9,472 bases of DNA from an uncultured Actinomycetes bacterium. GTDB lineage: Bacteria > Actinomycetota > Thermoleophilia > Gaiellales > F1-60-MAGs149. The translations under genes were made by a program, and so were the position numbers. The stretch's first letter is position 1, and each line of letters opens with the position of its first letter. The notes below the pieces were generated by a model that was not told the origin of the DNA, did no database searches, and saw only the letters and a list, made by a program, of their open reading frames with translations. Of this stretch, positions 1-6,706 are shown piece by piece. The stretch covers positions 1-9,472 of the forward strand of contig CAIQOY010000237.1 in assembly GCA_903873565.1 (NCBI GenBank). Reading direction: 5' to 3'.

Positions 1-65
1 ACGACGACCGTCCCGTGCCCGACCCAGGTCAGGTGGTCGTGGCCGGCCTGCGGGCCGTCGCTCAC
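1..65 (-). CDS. MBL-fold metallo-hydrolase, N-terminal fragment (cut by window edge)
   Basis: Only the first 21 codons lie in the window. Reading leftward from the GTG at 65-63, the frame contains HLTWVGHGTVV. This matches the first beta strand of the UlaG-like / lipid-hydrolase-like metallo-beta-lactamase fold, where L-T-W-x-G-H-A/G-T-V usually precedes the first buried strand and a T-D-P motif. The metal-binding HxHxDH motif would lie beyond the edge and cannot be checked. The GTG overlaps the TGA stop of the upstream phosphodiesterase gene in the sequence GTGA, the same junction used elsewhere here, which supports the start. The gene is therefore probably the third of an operon with the acyl-CoA ligase and the phosphodiesterase. 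The family call rests on about ten residues and the substrate is unknown. Confidence 0.68.
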   Translation of the reverse strand, partial: MSDGPQAGHDHLTWVGHGTVV

Positions 66-2161
66 CCGGCCGCCGCGCTCTCGAGCGCGCGCACCCGCTC
101 GAGGTGCTTCGCGCGGGCGCCGTCGTGGCCGAGGTCGTGCAGCCACCCGATCAGGATCTCGTGGATCCGCTCCGCGCTGACCACGCGCTCGTCGGGCCAG
201 CTGAACTCGGCCGGGAACAGGATGAAGGGGTGCATCTGCTCGCCGCCGAGGCCGCCGTGGTGGCCGACGAGCTCCTCGAAGGCGCCGATCTCGCCCGTCA
301 TCGGGTCGTAGGCCGCGTTGATCATCAGGTCGCCGACGTGGGGGAAGCCGTCGGTGCGCAGCACGTGGCGGGCGGCGTTGGGCCCGTAGGGGGCGAGCGG
401 GTCGCGCCCCTCGATCGCCCCGGACTCGAGGTGGTGGACGCCGTCGCGCCCGATCGCGAGCGCCCCGCGCTCGGCGGAGCGCACCAGCACGAAGCCGATG
501 CCGTCGTGGGCGACGAGCCGGTGGATCAGGAACGGGTAGCGCTCGTTGATCTCCTCCATCGTCCGGCGGCCCGGCTCCTCGCCGAGGAAGACGAGGCCGA
601 GGCTGCCGGAGGCCAGCACCTTGACCTCGCCCGGGTCGAAGGCGTCGGCGCCATCGAGCGCGAGGTCGTGCTCGGGGCCGAGCACGATCGCGTCGCCCGT
701 CCGGCGCCCGCGCGTGGCGGCGCGGATCACGCGGTTGCGGGCCCCGAGGATCTCCGTGGCGACCACGCTCAGCCGGGACCAGGCCTCGTCCTCGTCGAAC
801 TCGAGCGAGGCGCCGTCGACGCCGCAGGCGTCGTGCACGAGCGCCTCCAGCGTCTGGCCGTGGCGGTCCTCGAACGTCGTGCCCTGGCTCTGGCCGTGGT
901 CGGAGAGCACGACGACGTGGTACGGGCGGGGCGCGGTCGCCGCCGCGCGCGCGATGCGGCCGAAGGCGCGGTCGATGCCGCGCAGCACCTCGAGGGTGTC
1001 GAAGCGCTCGATGCCGGAGTGGTGGGCGACCTCGTCGTAGCCGACGAACGTGGAGTACAGGACCGGGCGCCCGGCGTAGGCGTCGCTGATCACCGTCTGC
1101 ACGGCGATGTCGCGGAGGATGACCACGGTGACGGCGCGCAGGAGCGAGTAGCGGAACCCGCGGTGGACGCGGGGCACGACGTCGCGGCGGATCTGCTGGG
1201 CGGAGGCGAGCAGCTCGCGGCCGATGTCGACGATCCCGAGCAGGAGCGTGCGGAACACCGTGTACGGGTTGGCGAAGTAGGCGAAGTAGTCGGATCCGCG
1301 CGTCGGGCGCCCCTGCAGCGCCGAGATCGTGAAGCTCGTGTGCTCCGCGTCGCCGGTCACCAGGTTGCCGCGGCTCGCGCCGCCGCCGGCGAGCAGGCCG
1401 CGGCCGTCGGAGTGGCGGCGCTCGATCTCCGCGGCGCCCGCGGGGTGGTTGGAGACGACGAACTCGCCGCGCTCCTTCTCGTACCAGCGGAAGGCGGGGA
1501 TGTCCTCGTTCGAGCCGTGCAGGATGCCGGCCTGGCTGGCGCTGGTCTGCGACGACCAGTCGCACTCCCAGCCCTCGAGGCGGTGCGAGCCCTCGCGGAT
1601 CCAACGGGCCAGCTCGGGCACGTTGCCGTCGCGGATCGCGCGCCGCAGGACGGGCTCGGCGAGCCCGTCGATCTCCAGGAAGAGGATCCCGGGCACCGTC
1701 TCGTCGAGGGTGGTGTCGGCGTGGCGGCGGGCCTGCCGGCGGATCACGTTGCGGTAGTAGAAGTCGTCGTCGTCGATCCCGAGGACCCCGGTCACGACGG
1801 TGTTCGTGATCGTCAGGAGCATGGCCGCGATCAGGGCCGCCCAGTAGCTGTCGACGAAGACGCCGTCCGAGATGTTGAGGGCGACCCAGACGATCAGGCC
1901 GTTCAGCAGCATGCCGGCCACGCCCAGGGTGAGCACCGTGATCGGCAGGGCGACGCGGATCAGGAGCGGCCAGACGACCGCGTTGGCGATGGTGATGGCG
2001 ATCGCCGCGATGAACGCGTGCGTCCAGTCCCGGATCTGCAGGCCGCCGAGGAACTGCGAGGCCACGACCAGCGTGGCCGCGGCCACGGTGATCGTGAACG
2101 CCCCGCGGATGTACGTGCGGGGGCTGCGCAGGGGGTTGCGCGGCTGCGGGCGGGCGCTCAC
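62..2161 (-). CDS. Holin-like membrane domain fused to alkaline-phosphatase-superfamily phosphodiesterase
   Basis: This is a 699-residue membrane protein. Residues about 19-130 hold four hydrophobic segments (roughly 21-40, 49-70, 72-96, 105-129) resembling the mycobacterial four-helix holin superfamily IV domain. Residues about 157-650 form a type I phosphodiesterase / nucleotide pyrophosphatase-like domain. Its candidate metal ligands and nucleophile are all visible: D165 in FLEIDGL, a Ser/Thr cluster at 203-209 (SSQTSAS), D376 and H380 in YDEVAHHSG, D421-H422 in LSDHGQ, and H634/H635 in the GHHGGLGGEQ loop. An active phosphate ester or phosphodiester hydrolase is expected, anchored at the membrane; which side it faces and its substrate are unknown. 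The GTG start overlaps the ligase stop as GTGA, and its own stop overlaps the next GTG the same way, so all three genes are probably cotranscribed. The domain identities are confident; the role of the holin-like part, probably simple anchoring rather than lysis, is inference. Confidence 0.9.
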   Translation of the reverse strand: MSARPQPRNPLRSPRTYIRGAFTITVAAATLVVASQFLGGLQIRDWTHAFIAAIAITIANAVVWPLLIRVALPITVLTLGVAGMLLNGLIVWVALNISDGVFVDSYWAALIAAMLLTITNTVVTGVLGIDDDDFYYRNVIRRQARRHADTTLDETVPGILFLEIDGLAEPVLRRAIRDGNVPELARWIREGSHRLEGWECDWSSQTSASQAGILHGSNEDIPAFRWYEKERGEFVVSNHPAGAAEIERRHSDGRGLLAGGGASRGNLVTGDAEHTSFTISALQGRPTRGSDYFAYFANPYTVFRTLLLGIVDIGRELLASAQQIRRDVVPRVHRGFRYSLLRAVTVVILRDIAVQTVISDAYAGRPVLYSTFVGYDEVAHHSGIERFDTLEVLRGIDRAFGRIARAAATAPRPYHVVVLSDHGQSQGTTFEDRHGQTLEALVHDACGVDGASLEFDEDEAWSRLSVVATEILGARNRVIRAATRGRRTGDAIVLGPEHDLALDGADAFDPGEVKVLASGSLGLVFLGEEPGRRTMEEINERYPFLIHRLVAHDGIGFVLVRSAERGALAIGRDGVHHLESGAIEGRDPLAPYGPNAARHVLRTDGFPHVGDLMINAAYDPMTGEIGAFEELVGHHGGLGGEQMHPFILFPAEFSWPDERVVSAERIHEILIGWLHDLGHDGARAKHLERVRALESAAAG

Positions 2162-3573
2162 CCGAGCAGCCGCTTCTTCTGCACCTTGCCGAGCGCGTTG
2201 CGCGGCAGCTCGGCGACGCGCGTGATCGCGCGGGGGCGCTTGTGGGGGGCGAGCTGGTCGGCGACGTGCTGCACGAGCTCATCATCGGCGAGGCCCGTAC
2301 CCGGTGCAATCACCACCCAGGCGGCGATGCGCTCGCCGAGGTCGTCGTCGGGGAGGCCGAGGACGGCGGCCTCGAGGACGGCCGGGTGCTCGAGCAGCGC
2401 CGCCTCGACCTCGCCCGCGCCCACGCGGTAGCCGCCCGTCTTGATCAGGTCGGTGGAGCTGCGGCCGACGAGCCGCAGCACGCCGTCGGGGTCCAGCGAG
2501 CCCACGTCGCCGGTCCGGAACCAGCCGTCGCGGAAGGCGGCGGCCGTCGCCGCCGGGTCGCCGAGGTAGCCGGTGAAGAGGGCGTCGCTCCGGATCTCGA
2601 CCTCGCCGAGCGCATCGCCCGGCGGCTGCGGCGCGCCGGCGTCGTCGACGATGCGGATCTCGACCCCGGGCAGCGCGGTGCCGACGGCGCCGGGGATGCG
2701 CGGGCCGTCGTGGCGGGCGCTCGCGATCATCAGCGCCTCGCTCATCCCGTAGCGCTCGACGATGCGCTGGCCGGTGGCGGCGGCGTAGGCCTCGTGGATG
2801 CGCGCGGGCAGCGCGGCGGAGCCCGACACGACGAGCCGCGCCCCGCCGAGCGCCCGGGCCACCGCGGGGTCGGCCTCCGCGGCCTCGAGCAGGCGCCCGT
2901 GCATGGTGGGCACCGCGAACAGCAGCGTGGCGTCGGCGGCCAGCGCGCCGGCGATCGCCTCCGGGGCGAAGCGCCCGACGTGGCGCACGCCGCCGCCGAG
3001 GCGCAGCGGGCCGAGCACGCCGAGCACCAGCCCGTGCACGTGGAAGAGCGGCAGCGCCTGCGCGACGACGTCGTCGGCGGTCCACGCCCACGCGTCGGCG
3101 AGGGCGTCGAGGTTGGCGGCCACGGCGCGACGCGGCAGGACGACGCCCTTGGGCGGGCCGGTCGTGCCCGACGTGTAGACGATCAGCGCCGTCGCGTCCG
3201 GGTCTGCCGCCTCGGCGACCGGTGCGGCACGGGCGGCCGGGTCGACGGCGATCCGCGGCAGGCCCGCGAGCGTGGCGGGCAGCGCCGCGTCGGCGGCGCA
3301 GAGGATCGCGCCGGGCGCGCTGTCGCCCGTCTCGTGCGCGAGCTCCTGCTCGCCCGAGGCCGGGTTGAGCGGCACGAGCTCGGCGCCGGCGACGATCGCG
3401 CCGGCGGCGCCCAGCGCGGTCTCGATGCGCGGCTCGCACCAGAGCGCGACGCGCGCGGTGCCCGCCAGGTCGCGCGCGACGGCGCCGGCCGCCTGCGCCA
3501 GCGCCTCGCCGTCGAGGCGGGTGCCCGCGACCTCCAGCGAGGCGCGGGGGAGACCGGGGAGGAGCGCCGTCAC
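2158..3573 (-). CDS. AMP-forming acyl-CoA synthetase, FadD36/MatB-like
   Basis: This 471-residue adenylate-forming enzyme should activate a carboxylic acid with ATP and join it to CoA in the cytoplasm. The ANL motifs are intact and in order: P-loop YTSGTTGPPKG at 133-143, LPLFHVHG at 174-181, YGMSEA at 275-280, FRTGDV at 352-357, the hinge region DLIKTGGYRVGAGEVE at 375-390, and PRNALGK at 457-463 with catalytic Lys463. The sequence, recalled rather than searched, is closest to mycobacterial FadD36 and to malonyl-CoA synthetases (MatB), so a short or dicarboxylic acid substrate is possible but unproven. The GTG at 3573 is chosen because the domain begins there, a TAGACT box lies exactly 7 bases upstream, and the open frame further upstream runs antisense through the DUF3891 gene. 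It heads the leftward operon; its TGA stop overlaps the phosphodiesterase GTG. Confidence 0.92.
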   Translation of the reverse strand: MTALLPGLPRASLEVAGTRLDGEALAQAAGAVARDLAGTARVALWCEPRIETALGAAGAIVAGAELVPLNPASGEQELAHETGDSAPGAILCAADAALPATLAGLPRIAVDPAARAAPVAEAADPDATALIVYTSGTTGPPKGVVLPRRAVAANLDALADAWAWTADDVVAQALPLFHVHGLVLGVLGPLRLGGGVRHVGRFAPEAIAGALAADATLLFAVPTMHGRLLEAAEADPAVARALGGARLVVSGSAALPARIHEAYAAATGQRIVERYGMSEALMIASARHDGPRIPGAVGTALPGVEIRIVDDAGAPQPPGDALGEVEIRSDALFTGYLGDPAATAAAFRDGWFRTGDVGSLDPDGVLRLVGRSSTDLIKTGGYRVGAGEVEAALLEHPAVLEAAVLGLPDDDLGERIAAWVVIAPGTGLADDELVQHVADQLAPHKRPRAITRVAELPRNALGKVQKKRLLG

Positions 3574-3580
3574 CGGCGGC

Positions 3581-3586
3581 AGTCTA
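3581..3586 (-). promoter_or_regulatory. Candidate -10 box (TAGACT) for the acyl-CoA ligase operon
   Basis: On the minus strand TAGACT is followed by exactly 7 bases (GCCGCCG) and then the GTG start, so transcription would begin at or next to the start codon (leaderless). No Shine-Dalgarno sequence fits in between and no clear -35 is seen. The same spacing recurs at four other gene starts here. Confidence 0.6.
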
Positions 3587-3600
3587 GCCGCCGGGCTAGA
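3583..3600. repeat. Inverted repeat TCTAGCC-GCCG-GGCTAGA in the divergent promoter
   Basis: Two perfect 7-base arms are separated by 4 bases, occupying the centre of the 36-base gap between the ligase and DUF3891 genes. Each arm contains part of the -10 box of one of the two divergent genes, so the symmetry may simply come from back-to-back promoters. It could also be an operator controlling both directions. It is unlikely to be a terminator, because it lies between two gene starts and has no U-tract. Confidence 0.6.
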
Positions 3601-3602
3601 GT
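3597..3602 (+). promoter_or_regulatory. Candidate -10 box (TAGAGT) for the DUF3891/FAD-oxidoreductase operon
   Basis: TAGAGT is followed by 7 bases (GGCCCGC) and the ATG at 3610, the leaderless geometry seen at the other unit heads. It lies only 10 bases from the opposing -10 box of the ligase gene, so the two polymerase footprints would overlap fully. Confidence 0.6.
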
Positions 3603-3609
3603 GGCCCGC

Positions 3610-4314
3610 ATGATCCGCCGCCCGATCGACGACGGCTGGGAGCTCGTCGCGCAGCCCGCCCACGGGCGGCTCGCCGCCGACATCCTCGGCTGCCTCGCCG
3701 AGCGCCCCCGCGGCCCCGCGGAGGGGTTCCGGGCGGCGGTGGCGCACCACGACGACGGCTGGTCCGAGCGCGACCGCGCACCGCGCCCCGGCCCCGACGG
3801 CGGCCCGGAGACGTTCCTCGACCTGCCGCTCGTCGAGCACCTCGCGCTGTCGGAGGACTCGGTCCGCCGGGCGGGCGAGCACCACCCGTACGCGGAGGCC
3901 GTCGTGGCCCGCCACGTCGCGTGGCTGCACGGGGCCCGGCCGGTCGCCGACCCGGAGGCCGCCGCGGTGCGCGACCGCACGGTGTCCCGCTGGCGCGAGA
4001 CGGCGGAGCGGCAGGCCGCGGCGGTCGGCGTCGGCCCCGCCGACCTCGACCACGACCAGCGCCTCTGCGCGCTCGTCGACCTCCTGTCGTTGTGGGCGGC
4101 CGGCTGGCCCGCGGCCGACGAGCTCGAGCTGGAGCGGCCGGGCGGGGAGGAGGCCGACGCGGCGCGCGGCCCCGACGGGGCGCTGCGGCTCTCGGCGTCG
4201 CTCCTGCCCGCGCCGTGCCGCGTCACGGTCCCCGTCCACGTGGTCGCCGCGGCCGAGCCCTACGCCCTCGTCGCCGCCTCGACCCGCACCCTCGATCTGG
4301 TGCCCGCGCCGTGA
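3610..4314 (+). CDS. DUF3891 family protein
   Basis: This 234-residue soluble protein has no signal peptide or membrane segment. It matches the DUF3891 pattern: it opens with MIRR-DDGW, then Q15-P-A-H18-G-R-L-A, H46-H-D-D-G-W51, a segment around DLPLVEHLAL at 71-80, and HxxWLHG at 102-108. The conserved His and Asp positions suggest a metal-binding, hydrolase-like helical fold, but the biochemical function of the family is not established to my knowledge. ATG 3610 is preferred because family members start near MIRR and the TAGAGT box lies 7 bases upstream; a GTG at 3601 in the same frame is the alternative but overlaps that box. The TGA stop overlaps the GTG of the FAD oxidoreductase as GTGA, so the two are probably translated together and may act on related metabolites. 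Confidence 0.85.
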   Translation: MIRRPIDDGWELVAQPAHGRLAADILGCLAERPRGPAEGFRAAVAHHDDGWSERDRAPRPGPDGGPETFLDLPLVEHLALSEDSVRRAGEHHPYAEAVVARHVAWLHGARPVADPEAAAVRDRTVSRWRETAERQAAAVGVGPADLDHDQRLCALVDLLSLWAAGWPAADELELERPGGEEADAARGPDGALRLSASLLPAPCRVTVPVHVVAAAEPYALVAASTRTLDLVPAP

Positions 4315-5684
4315 GCGGGCTCGGCGACGACCTCGCGCGCCTCGTCGGCGCCGACCACGTCGAGTGCCCCGTCGTCGACCGCGAGATGCTGCACGACGGC
4401 ACCGAGGCCGCCGCGGTCGGCGGCGCCGCCGACGCGGTGGTGCGGCCGGGCTCGGCGGACGAGGTGCGCGAGCTGGTGCGCTGGGCGGGGGCGAGCGGGG
4501 TGCCGCTCGTGCCCCGCGGCGGCGGCACCGGCTACGCGGCCGGCGCGGTCCCGTTCGCGGGCTCGGTGGTCGTCTCGCTGGAGCGCCTGCGCGCGGTCCG
4601 CGAGCGCCGCCCGGAGAACTGGGCGATCGCCGTCGAGGCCGGCGTCACCACCGGGGAGGTGCGCCGGCTGGCCCGCGAGGACGGCCTCTGGTTCCCGCCG
4701 GACCCCGGCGCCGGCGAGCAGTCGCAGATCGGCGGCAACGTGGCCACCAACGCGGGCGGTCCGCACTGCGTCAAGTACGGCGTGACGGGGCGCTGGGTGA
4801 CCGCGCTCGAGGCCGTCCTCGGCACGGGCGAGCTGGTGCGCACCGGCGCGGGGCTGCCCAAGGACGTCGCCACCCTCGACCTGCGCTCGCTCCTCGTCGG
4901 CTCCGAGGGCACCCTCGGCATCATCACCGCCGTCTGGCTGCGCCTGATCCCCGAGCCGGAGGCGCGGCTGCCGGTGCTCGCCGTCTTCGGGTCGGCGCGC
5001 GAGGGCGCCGACGCCGTGGGCCTGGCGATGGCCTCCGGCGTCGTCCCGGCCGCCCTCGAGTTCCTCGACCGCGGGGCGATCGCCGCGTCGCGGGCCGGCT
5101 ATCCGGGGGACCTGCCCGCCGACGCCGAGTTCGCGGTGATCGCGGAGGCCGACGGCACGCTGGCCGGGGCCACCGCGGAGCGCGACCTGATCGTCGAGAT
5201 GCTGCGCCCGACCGCCACCGACCTGATCGCGCCCGGCCCGGAGGACGCCGCCCGCATCTGGGCGTGGCGCGACGGGGTCTCGCTCGCCGTCCTCGCCCGC
5301 CACGGCGGCAAGCTCAGCGAGGACATCGCCGTCCCCGTCGACCGGCTCGCCGACGCGGTGCTCGGGGTGCGCGCGCTCGGCGAGGAGATCGGGCTCGAGA
5401 CGACGACCTGGGGCCACGCGGGCGACGGCAACCTGCACGCCTCGTTCATGTTCGACCGCACCGACCCCGACCAGCTCGCGCGGGCCACCGCGGCCGCGCC
5501 GCGCCTGTTCGCGCTGGCGCGCTCCCTCGGCGGCACGATCTCGGGCGAGCACGGGATCGGCCGCTTCAAGGTGGAGGCGGCCGCCGAGCAGGACCCGGCG
5601 CTGCTCGCCGTGCAGCGCCGGCTGAAGGACGCGCTCGACCCGCACGGGATCATGAACCCGGGCGCGAAGGTGCCGCCGGCCTAG
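4311..5684 (+). CDS. FAD-binding oxidoreductase, GlcD / D-lactate dehydrogenase type
   Basis: This 457-residue flavoprotein of the vanillyl-alcohol-oxidase/PCMH family should oxidise a D-2-hydroxy acid such as D-lactate, glycolate or D-2-hydroxyglutarate. The FAD-binding half shows PRGGGTGY at 68-75, GGNVATNAGG at 141-150 and GSEGTLGIIT at 198-206. The C-terminal substrate half shows SEDIAVP at 336-342, GHAGDGNLH at 368-376 and SGEHGIG at 411-417, whose His and Glu residues usually hold a divalent metal, and it ends in NPGAKVP. Length fits a complete single-chain enzyme; no iron-sulfur domain is fused and no GlcE/GlcF partner lies nearby, so the electron acceptor is unknown. GTG 4311 overlaps the DUF3891 stop (GTGA). 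Its TAG stop overlaps the TAG of the convergent kinase gene in the palindrome CTAG. Substrate cannot be decided from sequence alone. Confidence 0.92.
   Translation: MSGLGDDLARLVGADHVECPVVDREMLHDGTEAAAVGGAADAVVRPGSADEVRELVRWAGASGVPLVPRGGGTGYAAGAVPFAGSVVVSLERLRAVRERRPENWAIAVEAGVTTGEVRRLAREDGLWFPPDPGAGEQSQIGGNVATNAGGPHCVKYGVTGRWVTALEAVLGTGELVRTGAGLPKDVATLDLRSLLVGSEGTLGIITAVWLRLIPEPEARLPVLAVFGSAREGADAVGLAMASGVVPAALEFLDRGAIAASRAGYPGDLPADAEFAVIAEADGTLAGATAERDLIVEMLRPTATDLIAPGPEDAARIWAWRDGVSLAVLARHGGKLSEDIAVPVDRLADAVLGVRALGEEIGLETTTWGHAGDGNLHASFMFDRTDPDQLARATAAAPRLFALARSLGGTISGEHGIGRFKVEAAAEQDPALLAVQRRLKDALDPHGIMNPGAKVPPA
5681..5684. other. Convergent stop codons sharing the palindrome CTAG
   Basis: TAG at 5682-5684 ends the plus-strand FAD oxidoreductase and TAG read as 5683-5681 ends the minus-strand kinase. 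The two coding regions thus overlap by 4 bases, leaving no intergenic space for a terminator; any terminator must lie inside the opposing gene. Confidence 0.9.
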
Positions 5685-6523
5685 CCGCGCCAGGAGCCCG
5701 GGCGGCCGGCGAGGGCGTCGTCCAGGCGGGCCCGCACGCGAGCGGCCGTCTCCGCGTCGCCCGCGCGGGCCGCCAGCCACGCGACCGAGAGGAGCTCGCG
5801 CACGCCGATCGCCGCCTCGAGCGCCGGGTCGTCGACCGGTCCGGCGGCCTCCTCGTATCCGGCTCGGAACGAGCCGAACCGCGACGCCCCGGAGCCGAGC
5901 CGGCGCTCGACCACCTCGAGCGGGGCCAGGTCGTAGACCGCGGGGCCGATCGACAGGTACTCCGGGTCGATCATCAGCCACGGGCCCGCCTCGTCGGCGA
6001 ACCAGTTGGCCGGGTGGGCGTCGGCGTGGAGGACGGCCGGCTCGCCGTCGACCGGCGCCCAGCGCTCGTCGACGGCGCCCAGGAGCGCGGATCGCGCAGC
6101 GGCGTCGAGGACGCCCGGCGCGCGCTCGAGCCAGCGCTCCGCGAGGCGCAGCGGGTCGAAGGCCGGCAGGTCGACGGCGCCCTCGCGCAGCAGCAGGCGG
6201 CCCTGCGCGTGGTGGGCGGCGAGGCTCGCGCCCGCCGGGGCGAGGTCCGCGATGTCGTCGAGGCCCGGGGTCACCCGGGGGTAGGCGACGACGAGGGCGC
6301 CGTCGCGCTCGACCGGGTCGTCGAGGCGCTGCAGCAGGCGCGGGAGGAGCATCGCCGCGGCCAGCGCCCGGCGGTCGTCGTCGGTCGGGTCCGGGATCAC
6401 GCGGGCGACGTGGTCCGCGTCGAGGGCGACCGTGATGTGGTCGGCGGCGCGCAGGACGGCGGCGTGCCCCGGATCGAGGCCGAACGCCGCGCAGGCCAGC
6501 GCGAGCGCCTGCTCGGGGCTCAC
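5681..6523 (-). CDS. Phosphotransferase of the aminoglycoside phosphotransferase (APH) fold
   Basis: This 280-residue protein-kinase-like small-molecule kinase should be cytoplasmic. The catalytic loop is H166-A-D168-A-H-P-A-N173 (HxDxxxxN, with catalytic Asp168) and the metal-binding motif is ID186PEYLSIGP, followed by AVYDLA, typical of APH/choline/fructosamine kinase relatives. The N-lobe is short, with ITVALDADHVARVIP at about 30-44 taking the position of the nucleotide-binding strands. The GTG at 6523 is chosen because it overlaps the TGA of the upstream 60-residue gene (GTGA) and the fold begins there; an upstream extension would cover that small gene. Being third in an operon with a SIS sugar-phosphate protein, it more plausibly phosphorylates a sugar or amine metabolite than an antibiotic. 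Specificity within this family cannot be read from motifs. Confidence 0.85.
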   Translation of the reverse strand: MSPEQALALACAAFGLDPGHAAVLRAADHITVALDADHVARVIPDPTDDDRRALAAAMLLPRLLQRLDDPVERDGALVVAYPRVTPGLDDIADLAPAGASLAAHHAQGRLLLREGAVDLPAFDPLRLAERWLERAPGVLDAAARSALLGAVDERWAPVDGEPAVLHADAHPANWFADEAGPWLMIDPEYLSIGPAVYDLAPLEVVERRLGSGASRFGSFRAGYEEAAGPVDDPALEAAIGVRELLSVAWLAARAGDAETAARVRARLDDALAGRPGSWRG

Positions 6524-6702
6524 GACTCGAGCGTCTGCAGGGCGTCGGACACCAGAGACAGCGCGTCCTCGACCGTCTCCGGCACCTCCTCGCCGCCCTG
6601 CCGGAGCAGGGTCAGGCACTGGCGCAGCGCGTGGTCGGCGCCGCGCAGGTGCTGCACGGCGGTGACCAGCTCCTGGGCCGCAGGGGTCATCCCGTCGCTC
6701 AT
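6520..6702 (-). CDS. Small acidic helical protein, unknown family (60 residues)
   Basis: I do not recognise this family. The 60 residues read as two likely helices, about 6-35 and 43-59, joined by a Gly/Glu/Pro linker (RQGGEEVPET). It has no membrane segment, no metal motif and one Cys (C29). It is judged real because it fits tightly between two operon genes: its ATG is 4 bases after the stop of the SIS gene and its TGA overlaps the GTG of the kinase gene as GTGA. A GAGGAG sequence (minus strand, 6718-6713) sits 10 bases before the ATG, overlapping the last codons of the SIS gene, and is a plausible ribosome binding site. M5 is an alternative start. It may be an adaptor or regulator of one of its neighbours, but that is inference. 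Confidence 0.75.
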   Translation of the reverse strand: MSDGMTPAAQELVTAVQHLRGADHALRQCLTLLRQGGEEVPETVEDALSLVSDALQTLES

Positions 6703-6706
6703 CGGC

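Noticed and set aside
62..2161. A phage remnant or lysis gene because of the holin-like domain
   Set aside because: No other phage genes are nearby. The domain is joined to a complete hydrolase in a chromosomal-type metabolic operon with matching composition.
104..2431. Long plus-strand open frame antisense to the phosphodiesterase gene
   Set aside because: It lies opposite a gene with full catalytic motifs. Its translation is Ala/Val/Asp/Arg-biased without recognisable domains, and no promoter-like TAnnnT box precedes it.
3583..3600. The inverted repeat as a Rho-independent terminator
   Set aside because: It lies between two divergent starts, has only 7-base arms and no T-run, and is better explained by the two -10 boxes.
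3574..4239. A 222-codon upstream extension of the acyl-CoA ligase frame
   Set aside because: It runs antisense through the DUF3891 gene and has no family match. The ligase domain begins at the GTG at 3573, and a -10 box sits just before it.
5681..6523. An aminoglycoside resistance gene
   Set aside because: The HxDxxxxN and DPE motifs only show the kinase fold. Operon context with a SIS protein and the absence of mobile elements favour a metabolic kinase.
6524..6619. A 32-codon N-terminal extension of the APH-fold kinase
   Set aside because: It overlaps the 60-residue gene in another frame and is Gly/Arg/Pro-rich. The GTGA overlap and the start of the fold favour GTG 6523.
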